From the NCBI GenBank assembly GCA_036345935.2, contig JADWOT020000008.1, positions 10,267,554 to 10,331,553 on the forward strand: 64,000 nt of DNA, given 5' to 3'. The notes under the pieces are model-generated. The model worked only from the letters and a program-made list of their open reading frames with translations. It was not told the origin of the DNA and did no database searches. Within the stretch, counting starts at the first letter, position 1. Every line of letters begins with the position of its first letter. Made by a program: the position numbers and the translations under genes. Source of the stretch: Taenia hydatigena (lineage: Eukaryota; Platyhelminthes; Cestoda; Cyclophyllidea; Taeniidae). Shown piece after piece: positions 14,166 to 23,465 of this stretch.

Positions 14166-14350
14166 TGTAGAACTTTGTTTGTTAGAGCTGCCGGTTTCTG
14201 TCAAGGTCACAGAGGTGGCCGTACTGCCCTAGCTGCGTGGGCTGGCCTCCGGGCCATGCCAGCAGCCTATTTCTCTCTGTCCGGTGAATATATGTATTCT
14301 ATCCTGCCACTTTGCCTTCTTTTGCCTTAAGGGAGCCTCGGGACGCTACA
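14166..14350 (+). repeat. 5' LTR of the TRIM
   Basis: 185 bp, starting TGTAGAACTTTG and ending GGGACGCTACA. It contains an AT-rich TATA-like stretch (GAATATATGTATTC) about 50 bp before its end. It is nearly identical to the copy at 14874-15058. Confidence 0.88.
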
Positions 14351-14364
14351 TTGGTGGCAGCGGA
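14351..14364 (+). promoter_or_regulatory. Primer-binding site candidate of the TRIM
   Basis: One base after the 5' LTR the sequence reads TGGTGGCAGCGG. Its complement ends in CCA-3', as expected for the 3' end of a primer tRNA. Which tRNA matches was not determined. Confidence 0.6.
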
Positions 14365-14851
14365 AAGCAACCCGACTCTATAGGGATTTTATTCCGATCT
14401 CTACCGCCTACGGCATGTTGCAGCGGTGCGAAAGAAGTGCATATGCTACGGACGGGCCAAAAACGACGTCCACCTCCGGCATCTAACCCATCTCCGTGTT
14501 CTACAAGAAAGCTATCAACAACTGAAGCGACACTAGCCATGGACCACCTGGAAAGTTTCGTTCCAAAGGTTACCCCTAATATACTTGCTTAAGGAGATCG
14601 GCGTACTAACGCCCCCTACGGACATACTGATGGTCGGCAGAACCACTTATTCCGAACATTGTTTCCAAGCCAGACGAAACTCGAAGTGCAATGCGCTGTC
14701 AAGAGGGATCACTGACGTTGGTGTCAAGCATCGCCTCAATCGCGTCGAATGTGGGCGACTGGCATGGTTAGCTCGTGGGTGCTTGTTGCAGCACTGAGTA
14801 TGTTGCGATGGCTGACACGGGAGGTGTATGAAGGGGCGCGTCGAGGACGAC

Positions 14852-14873
14852 GCTCGAAAGAGGAGAGGGACAA
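14852..14873 (+). promoter_or_regulatory. Polypurine tract of the TRIM
   Basis: The stretch GAAAGAGGAGAGGGA, followed by CAA, lies directly before the 3' LTR. This is the usual position of the plus-strand priming site in LTR retroelements. Confidence 0.7.
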
Positions 14874-15058
14874 TGTAGTACTTTGTTTGTAAGAACTGCC
14901 GGTTTCTGTCAAGGTCGCAGAGGTGGCTGTACTGCCCTAGCTGCGTGGGCTGGCCTCCGGGCCATGCCAGCAGCCTATTTCTCTCTGTCCGGTGAATATA
15001 TGTATTCTACCCTGCCACTTTGCCTTCTTTTGCCTTAAGGGAGCCTCGGGACGCTACA
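14874..15058 (+). repeat. 3' LTR of the TRIM
   Basis: 185 bp, starting TGTAGTACTTTG and ending GGGACGCTACA. Compared with the 5' LTR, substitutions are visible only at about six positions, five of them in the first third. This indicates a fairly recent insertion relative to copies A and B. Confidence 0.88.
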
Positions 15059-15392
15059 ATCGGTATCGGTCAGGGTCACAGAGGTGGCCGTACTGCCATA
15101 GCTGCGTGGACTGGCCTCCGAGCCATGTCAGCAGCCTATTTCCTTCTGTCTGTCTGCCTTCTTTTGCCTTCGAGGAAGCCTTGGGACGCTACACCAGCGG
15201 CTTATTTCTCTCGGCCCTTTGAATAGATATATTCTGTCCTAGTATTCTGCCTTCTTTTGTCTTTGAGGAAGCCTCGGGACGCTACACCAACTGCTGTGAA
15301 ATACACCGCTACACTAAATACATTATCCTCAGCAGCCATTTAAGATCCCACCCTGGGCGTATATGCGTATAGACCCTAGAATATGCGTTCCC

Positions 15393-15547
15393 TGTAATAC
15401 TTCGTCTCTTTGAGCTATAGGGGTGGCCATATTGCCTTAGCTTCGTAGCCATTCCAGCAGCTCATTTCCCCTCTGTCTGTTGAATATACGCATTCTGCCC
15501 TGGTATTTTGCCTTCTTTTGACTTCAAGGGAGCCTTAGGACGCTATA
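15393..15547 (+). repeat. Decayed solo LTR of the same family
   Basis: The sequence begins TGTAATACTTCG and ends GGACGCTATA, and shares the order of LTR landmarks (GGTGGCC, CCAGCAGC, TTGCCTTCTTTTG). It lies about 100 bp beyond the nested cluster in the same orientation. The flanks TTCCC and TTCTT agree at only three of five positions, so the target duplication is uncertain. Confidence 0.7.
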
Positions 15548-16048
15548 TTCTTACTTCTAGTTTTTACTGAAGTCTTTATAAGCCAACACCGTATGGGCAG
15601 GATCTGTTACGAATCTGTAAAAGAGCCAAAATACCGTGTCACGGGATGAAAGTTTCATAAAGTGGAAGTTAAATCACTTGCGTGCTCATACACATTGTTA
15701 AAGACATACAAATGTAACATGTATTTCTAAGTAAAAACCCGTTTTTTGAGCAGTTACATTAGACTAAGTTATAAGGCTCCCAACAATCAACAATTACTTG
15801 TTTTTAGCATTAAATACTAACAGCAGCTAATCATCAATGTAGATTTGTCTTTTTGGCAATTATTGATTTGAAAACACTTTTCTTAGTGTGGAGATATTGT
15901 GTTCAGTTTGGGCTTGGTTATCCAAATTAGCTCGTAAGTTTATTGGTCAGTAGATCAATGCGCTTTTTCCAATAACTCAGCCTTTTCGTCCTCCATTACC
16001 CTAGTACACAGTTCTTTTCTCTGAGTTTTCGCGAGGTTCGTAATTTTG
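15548..16048. other. Intergenic, presumed promoter side of the HMG-box gene
   Basis: AT-rich spacer of about 500 bp between the LTR cluster and the ATG of the HMG-box gene. No clear TATA or CCAAT arrangement could be assigned to a start site. Confidence 0.45.
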
Positions 16049-17934
16049 ATGGAATCAGGGAATAGATCAAGTCCTTTCCTCTACATGAATGAGTGTATTC
16101 AATGCCAAAGCGCTAAGAATGGCGGTGTGGAGGCATTTATTGCCCACCTAGCTTTTGAACACAGCATACCAACAGAATGGCCGAGTGATAGAGCTGCAAG
16201 GTTAACCGGGGCAGAGGCGAAAAGGCCTTACACTACTGTTGCCGCCACCCGAAAGAAACGAAGAAAACTTACAACGCCTAGGCCACTTAATAGTTTTATG
16301 GTGGGACTTTATCATTCTTACATTTATTGGCGAATTTGTTGCTGGAAATTAGCTAGGGCTTTACAGTGGTTTAAGTGAGAACATATGATGCTTTATGGTC
16401 ACTTCTTGTTTGCGTGAACTTACATATTTATACCCATTCTCGCTTTGGTGCACAATGCGCAGTGTCATTGTGCGTTATTATTTTTGAGGCCTTGAGCGCA
16501 AGGTGTGAATTTTTCCTTCCACACCTTATCTGAATCAATGTTTGGCCTCTAGTTATTGCAGTATCGTTTCAGGTGTTTTGTTAACTATTAGGTAGCACCA
16601 ACAATTCCTTCTTAGCTAGTGGGTTAATTTCCTGATTCTGAGTTCATCGGTTCGTCGGTGTCGGTGAAGTGTTATTCCCTTTTTACTTCTAGGTATTCGC
16701 TCAGCATATTCGTCGTAATGTCTTGGCTATATTTGACACAGCTTCAAGTTCAAATGTAAGCCGATTGTTGGGTGAGGCTTGGAACTTGATTCCCAAAGAA
16801 GTTCGGGCTTTGTACGATGAGGAAGCTGCTCGATTATCAAAAATTCACAACATTGAATTCCCGACTTATAAGTACCAGCCAAAACCTCGTCAGTGGCAGC
16901 CGAGTAGTGTCACTGCGTCCGCCTCTCCCGCTACAAGCAATTTTGATGAATCGCCTCCATCTCGAGCCCACCCGCCATCAGTTACGACTCCCGTTTCTTG
17001 GCTTCCTTCTTCAGCTGTCCTGACGACTCCCACTCCTCCTACTACCACATTAGTCGAACGACCTTCATCACCGGTGACAATTAAACCGGAACCTCCTAGT
17101 CCCCCTCCACAAACACTGCAGCCATCCCCTATACTACCACCTTTCCGGTCGGCCTCTCCCACGCGACCAAAGGTGTTCATTCATGACATTCATCCGACAT
17201 CCGTCGAATTGTGTACACCCCAGTCGACTTCCAAACTGGTAAAAATAGCACCGGCAATCCCAGCCCCCATTGCGCCTCCTAGAACTGCCATCAAATCGGA
17301 ACCCTTAGGGTACTCGGAACAAAACTCAAATGATCCATTCTCACCCTGTCTTTCGACCTCTTCTCCTCTCTCTCGTACACCATCTCCCGCCCAACAGTTC
17401 ACTTCTATGCAAGAGAATATTATTTCACCAGTTGAAAACCAGTTGCCACAGAAGCCTCCCATTGAAGCCACAGTACAACAGACACTCGCCTCCGATCTGA
17501 CAATACTACATAAGCTAATCAATCAAGCAACTACCAGTTCCCAACAAACGCATCAGCCCCAAGCGCAAAGCGACTCAAAGCCTTGTATTCTTCTAACCCC
17601 AATTCAGTCCGATATTGGGCAGCGGGCTATTATCTCGTGTGGCCAGTCCTCAACCGTGCCCACTCTGATCACTTGTGGTAGTACAATTTACGTTGCTCTC
17701 ACGGTTCTGCCATCACCGCTTGAACCAGCCTCTGAGGTGCGGATTCCGGTGAATCAGGAGCAGGCAATGCTTGAGAAGCAGCGGTTGACGACCAATGACG
17801 ACGATCTGTCGGGCTCCAATTTGGTCAAGTTGGTGCGCTCTTTGGATGCAAATCAGCCGCAATCCGCTGCGAACAGTCGGTTGGGCGAGCTGTTGCGAGC
17901 AGCCGCTGCCGCTGCGGCTACTACTAGCCAGTGA
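16049..17934 (+). CDS. HMG-box (SOX-like) transcription factor with an N-terminal C2H2-like finger, 497 aa
   Basis: Exon 1 is 16049-16300 and exon 2 is 16693-17934. The intron begins GTGGGA, a weak donor, and ends TTCTAG; the join is in phase 0. Residues 16-38 carry C-x2-C-x13-H-x4-H (C16, C19, H33, H38), a C2H2-like signature. A basic stretch RKKRRK (68-73) is a likely nuclear signal. The HMG box spans about 77-151: RPLNSFMVFAQHIRR, then the core LLGEAWNL, YDEEAARLSKIH and YKYQPKPR. The intron cuts the box between M84 and V85. The tryptophan usual after FMV in SOX proteins is F86 here. About 260 residues rich in Pro, Ser and Thr follow (activation or low-complexity region), ending with a run of alanines and TTSQ. 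The box shares features with SoxD (ARLSKxH, YKYxP) and SoxH/Sox30; the subfamily is unresolved. It is expected to bind and bend DNA in the nucleus. Minus frames at 16890-17522 are antisense shadows. Confidence 0.85.
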
Positions 17935-20900
17935 AATATTTCGTGTTTTGCATTTGACGATAAATTCTCCTCCTCTTCAGGTCACCATCTGTACATACTA
18001 GTTTATGCTTGTTCTATTTGCAATTCTTATTACCCAATTTCCGACCTTCTAACCTTTACCAGGGTTATGTTGTTCAGTCTTTTTGTATATCTTTGTATTT
18101 AGAACTGTTTTAACGCATTTCATTAGTCAATTCCGCGTTCATATTTTAATACTTGGGCCACTTCGTGGTTTTACATTCTCAGTACAAGTGTGCTTAGGTG
18201 GTACACACTTGTAGTCTCAGCTCCTTGAATCAGAACTGTAATGTTTATTTGCCTAAATTTGAGTTCCAAGTAACCCCTTCATTTCCATTAATTGCAAAAT
18301 TTGAGTGTGGTGAAACCATTTATTTGGCATGAGTAGTTTGGTTTCATGACCTAACCCTGTAAATTCATTTCAACCAGATTTTACACTCTTGGCCTAGGCA
18401 AGTTACTCTTATCGAATTTTTGACCTATGTGCTCCGAATAAGCATAAAGCTATGGAGTAACTTGGCAACCACTGGCAAGTGTTGTAAAATCCATTCTTGA
18501 AATCACGACCGAGGAGGTGGGTGATCCATCGAACGTTGTATGTACTTTTGAACTTCTTATTATGCGTCATCGTAACGTAATTTTACGCTATAATGTGCGG
18601 CGGAATCTGAGTTAGGCATCACAAGAGCGTCTTTCTTCGCGTAATGCGAGCCACTGATCCGTAGTTCAGTTGCACCTCTGCTCACATCATATGTATGCAA
18701 TTTCAATGCAAGCTACAAATAAGGTTCAAACCTTGGTGGCTTCGACGACCTCATTCCTACAGGACTATCCGTAGTCCAAAGTCGTCTTTGAATGATCTTA
18801 ACTCATGCAACACTATCCTATCAGAAGTCCTTTGATCGTATTGGTTGATGTCTCACCAGATTGAGTGGTCAATTTCGATTTGTGATTTATAGTGCTTGTT
18901 GCTTCCCAAAATTGTTGTTAAATGAATTCAAAGTAACAGTGATTGGCTAAAGGTTTTCCGATCATATATGTTCTGAAGGTCAAAAATTTGTCATGCCCAG
19001 TCGGCTTTGCCTTGAGAGCCATTGCCTGGGTGTGGGTGTGTGTAGTAAACGATGGATCCCTTAAGAGATACAGCCTTTTGGTTCAGTACGGAGTACTATG
19101 AGTTGAGGTCGTAGGCTGTCATAATGCCCACTTCAAAAACCGGGGTTTAGAGGTCGTCTCTCTCCAGAGGCATTAGTCGCTTCTTTCATAATTTCCGGGT
19201 TGACGCAGATGAAGAGAATTGTCTGCTAGGCATTAAATCGTATGGAGCATCTGGGATTTATTCTTCAACCAGCGAGACGACGCAGACCTGTCAATGATGT
19301 TTGCAGAAGTCTACTATTCTTCCACGTTTTCGTATCTTTGAGTCAGCTTCTCATCAACATGGCGAAGAGGTGTACTTGCGGAAGTTCTCCGTAGCATTTA
19401 AGGCTATTTCCTCTTCTGCACCATTTGCCGTTCTGCAAAGCTCAGTGATTATTTGAAGTAGCAGAGTCAGCTGTCACTATTGAAGAGCTAAGCACACACC
19501 CATTTGCAAAAAAATGTGCCTTATTGGTGTTGAAAAGGTAGATGGAAATTTTAGACAAGAAAGAATTATATTTTGGATAAAAGGCCAAAAATGCATGCAT
19601 CTGCTGGCGTTGAATAAGCTTTCACGCTGGCGACCAGTTTGTGCTCGTTTTCGATTGGCTGACTGTCGGAGGAGCAACTGCCTTTTATCATGTCATGCCC
19701 CTCCGTCGGGATAATGATGGAAAACCAAAACTTCTGTCATGTTCCCCAAAAAGTCAACACGCTATGAAGATGACAGTGAAGTGTGAATACTTTTGGTTTG
19801 ACTTCAAAGCAAATTCTCAAACACATAATGTACCCTCCGCCTCATGCTTGCGAGTCAATTCTACAGTGGCTCCCAATGGCACCCTTCAGGTATTTTAGTA
19901 AGAATCATGCATTTGCGGTTATAAATGATTAAATCCAAATAAAGTATCAAGTGTTAAATACGATATAGATGAGAACAGGCTAACATGCTAGATAAGATTT
20001 AACTGCTTCTGCTCATTCTAATTGGGTCATTCACTAAAAATTATCAAGATGTTGATGTAGTGAAGGCGATTTTTGTGTAACCGCCTATTCTTGTGGCATA
20101 TAGTGCTTTGCGATACTTTTTCTTTTCACTTCCCATAGAGCCTCACGAAATTGTGTTGTTGAGTAGTAGACATCTATTTTTAAAAAAATATGCACAAATA
20201 ATTAGCTATATTGAAACACATCTCCCACTTGAGGGGAGAGGTTCAAGCTTAGATAAGGTTTCTACGCGGTTTTCTTGTCGTTTAGGACGCATCTTCAGGA
20301 GATCCTCCTCCTCTTGTTCCACAGAATTGCTCTAACAAATCAGGTCATCGGTGGAGCTGATAATTTGAAATGAGTTAATGCATACTACTTCCAAAATTTT
20401 CACTTTTGTTATTGCAACTACTTTGAATGAATCAGCATACTTAGGCTTTTTTAACACAGCGGAACGATTTCATATGCAATAGACGTGGATCTCGTGCCCA
20501 TGCAGAAGGGAGAAGGAGCATTTTCAGTCGCCGCCGTACGCTAGAACAGAAATTGCACAGACTTGATATTTTATCCACCTTTTAACCTCTTTAAGTTCAT
20601 TTTTTACTAAAGCCAGTGGATGTTGGTGAGTTGTCTTTCACCTACCTAGTAGTATGTTTTCACTTATGACTGGTTAGGAGGATTTGAATGAAGAGCCCAG
20701 ATGAGCTCCGATACGTAACACTACAGGGGCGCTGCGGCAAATTCATGGGATTTTAAGGACAAATCAAGGACGTAACAAAGTCATCATTTCATAATTTTTT
20801 TTAGCGCTGGTTTGTTTCCCAAACTGGATTGTTTATTGTCTTGCAGGAGTGATTAGAGTCAGAACCCATTTAAATTCATTCAAAAGACTGGCACCGCAAG

Positions 20901-23376
20901 TGGGTGGGACCAAATTCAAGCCAGGTCACAGTGGTTTCTTCATACTTGAGACATATGGCATATTCTAAGGGCTCCACGGTAAAGGCTCAGCATGTCCCTT
21001 GTGAAACCACCAACAGTGTGCCTGCGTAGACGTAGTCAACTCCCCATCGTCTACAGTCATTACTAAACCCTTGAACTGTATGCATGCATCCGAGGCTTTC
21101 TAGTTCTCCTTTCCCATTGTCTTTACTTTACTCCTGGATGTGTGGCACAAAGCCGATAGAGAAACTTGTATTGAGATAGTCCAACAGAGCACACCCCAAA
21201 TGCGTCCTACTCGCTTCAAATTGTGAACTTATTTACCTATAAATTTGCAAAGAAAGCGGAAGTAAAATCCCACCTGCATGAGCTTTTGTCATTAAATGTA
21301 AGGTATGGTGTGGAATAGCCTACAAGATCGGAGTTTGCGGACTCCGTAGATACAACAAGTAGGCGCATGATAAATAACACTAATTCTGAGCATAAGTGCG
21401 GATGTAGTGCAGAGATCGTTGAGCTATCTTTACAGTGGGGATAGGGTGAATTAGGAGCCACTTCTCTGGTTTTGCTAACAAACAGTCTCTACTGCCGTTA
21501 AAATATGGCGTTTTGTGTATGTCCTTTGAAATCTTTTTTGTGGCATTACTTTGCTCATTTTAAAATTGGTGAGACTGTAAACCAGTGGCAAGCTCTTTTC
21601 CTTTTGATTGCGTGAAACTCATATTTTTTTACCATTTAAAATTACACGCACCATTGCCGCTTTACGCTTCCGTGATAAATGTGACGCGGAGATGGGCGAG
21701 AGAGAGAGAGGGATGCTAAGTAAGCCGTACAGCTGTTAGTCGGAAGAACTTTAGAGTCCTCGGCTTGTGATGGTGTCTAGTGCGTACACAGGCTCAATGA
21801 GTCACAACAGAAGCATCCCACACAGCATGTCCTGCCCCGCCCGAGAGAAGGGGCAACTCTGAGACCAAAGAGCTGGCCAATGGCAACTAGTCGCTCATAA
21901 AGGCAGAGCGCGAGAAGAAGGCCTGACGAAGGGCTCACATCCCAGCACAGGCGCTGGTGCAGTCACATCGCCCATCAGAACGGTCCTCTCTCCACCAGAC
22001 GGCTGTATTATGTGTGTCCCTGCTGCCGACCAAAAAAACCCTCTTATTTCAGTGGATGTGGTCACGTAGGAAAACACTTACACTCGCACTCTGCATTTAT
22101 TCTCGGCAAATTATATTTGTTGGAATTGAATATTTCGCTACACCGACATTTACAATCACCACAGAACTTAGCAGCTAGTTTCTCGGTCCGTCCATGGGTC
22201 CTTGGTAAAATTTTTTCCCGTAAAGGGAGATGCAAAAAGGGATATTTACTTGCCCAATCCGCATGTTTTACGCAAATGATGACATGACTGGAGGTTTCCG
22301 CTACTGGGTCTTCATACATCTCTAAAATGTGTAATGTCAGCTGTAGCAATTCAGTCCAGCCTACAGGGTGGAAGTGTGTGGGGGTAGATGCCTTTAAGGC
22401 GATGGGATTAGCATGTCTATGAGCGTGTGCACTTGTGTGCCTTGGTGTGACAGCCCCAACAAATCATATGTCGTCGGGTGGAAAATATGTGAGTGAATAA
22501 CTACCCCCATTAGGGAGTGGACTTTTCAGCCCCATAGTTAAAATGGCCTCTCTGTTAGGTGGGCACACGCTGAGACAGGCAGTCACTGCTCATTCACCTG
22601 TTTCACAGCGCGGCGTTCAGTTACGGTTCCCCTCCTTTCTGAAACGTAGCGGTGAAATGCATGAGGTAGTGAAACAGAAAAACTATCGTAATGCCCTTCT
22701 TGATGGCGAAAAGCATTTTGCCAAGGGTTGAGTGACGATTTCAATTGGAAATAGTCGGTCTATTGAACGGGTGCCCCTATTTAAAAGGAATACATCACTA
22801 AGAATAGGTAACATTCAACAGATATAAAAAACACCGATATGCCATGATTTGAAACTGAATAAGTAGCATACCAAGAAAAGAGATCGTGAGTTTACAAACG
22901 CTTTTCATAATTTTTCAAAACTGATTTGATCCTTTACTGCACATTCAATGCACATTTAATTGCGAGACGTAGTCGGTGGCCCCTAATCAGTGCTTCAGAC
23001 GACGCTCGATCGCAAAAGTTAACCTACTTTATCAAAATCATTCATTTGTTTGTTGTCTTAACCCTTCGCTCAACAAATAACTGAGCTATTTGTTGGTTAG
23101 CATTGCCCTGACATTGCCTTCGCAACGGCTCAACAGTTTGAAGTCATAGAAGCGTTAAGCGTAAAGACTGCTCTTGAAGTTGCCCCGATGTCTGAACTTC
23201 TAGTCTTTATCCAGGATCGGAGTTCTAAGAGTGGAGGGTGCATCAAAGTGCAAGTTCGGATTTGATCTCGGTCATTCATCCGCATGCTGGTTTTGACTCC
23301 GGGATAAGCAGAGCCTGTCATGGCAGCCTGAGCAGAGACGTTCAACGCACGTTGGTGAGGTGACCCGGCAACAAGG
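17935..23376. other. 3' flank of the HMG-box gene and long intergenic region
   Basis: No gene is supportable. A short GA repeat lies at about 21697-21711, followed by a somewhat GC-richer patch (21780-22010) with CCAAT-type motifs. The short frames here, for example 19641-19898 and 20093-20335, have no recognisable domain. Confidence 0.45.
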
Positions 23377-23465
23377 GCGTGCCTGCATGCACGCACACGC
23401 ACGTACGCACGCACGCCATTGAGAGTACGTGAGTGCATGTGCGTGCACACGCGGACACACACCAA
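23377..23465. repeat. Alternating purine-pyrimidine CA/CG/TG-rich tract
   Basis: The segment consists almost entirely of alternating GCATGCACGCACACGC-type sequence, followed by a short interruption (CCATTGAGAG) and then GTGCATGTGCGTGCACACGC. The two arms are partly inverted copies, so the tract could extrude as a hairpin or adopt left-handed DNA. It explains the several overlapping minus frames around 23130-23538, which I regard as artefacts of the repeat. Confidence 0.7.

Larger units (their letters stand above)
14166..15058 (+). mobile_element. Complete TRIM (terminal-repeat retrotransposon in miniature), 893 bp
   Basis: Two 185-bp direct LTRs (14166-14350 and 14874-15058) differ at only about six positions. 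They flank a 523-bp internal region. Both LTRs begin TG and end CA. A primer-binding-site candidate follows the 5' LTR and a purine tract precedes the 3' LTR. The element is bounded by a perfect 5-bp target duplication, ATCGG (14161-14165 and 15059-15063), inside copy B. The internal region has no gag or pol similarity; its open frames are short and two of them run into the LTR. Family knowledge: TRIMs are non-autonomous LTR elements mobilised by enzymes of other retrotransposons, and tapeworm TRIMs have been reported to be strongly transcribed in stem cells. Whether this copy is transcribed cannot be seen from sequence. Confidence 0.88.
14141..15193 (+). mobile_element. Middle solo LTR (copy B), inserted in copy A and interrupted by the TRIM
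   Basis: Copy B consists of 14141-14165 plus 15064-15193, about 155 bp once the inner element and its duplicated site are removed. It begins TGTAGTACTTTG and ends GGGACGCTACA. It is flanked by a perfect 5-bp direct repeat, CCAGC, at 14136-14140 and 15194-15198, which is the target-site duplication made when it entered copy A. It lacks the segment containing the TATATATTC stretch found in full LTRs, so it belongs to a shortened variant or has a deletion. No internal region of its own remains, so it is a solo LTR. Confidence 0.8.
14042..15286 (+). mobile_element. Outermost, oldest LTR (copy A) of the TRIM family, split by nested insertions
   Basis: Copy A is represented by 14042-14140 and 15199-15286. 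Together they make 187 bp, matching the 185-bp family LTR, and they run from TGTAG to GCTACA. The outer flanks are CCAAA on the left and CCAAC on the right, a 4-of-5 match that fits a decayed 5-bp target-site duplication. Copy A is interrupted at a CCAGC site by copy B. It is the most diverged of the three layers, as expected for the oldest one. Confidence 0.75.

Noticed and set aside
14284..15226. Several frames of 60-102 codons in the TRIM and LTR region
   Set aside because: They cross LTR boundaries, repeat between the two LTRs and match no gag or pol domain, so they are not treated as genes.
16890..17522. Two minus-strand frames of 96 and 110 codons
   Set aside because: Antisense shadows of the Pro/Ser/Thr-rich part of the HMG-box protein.
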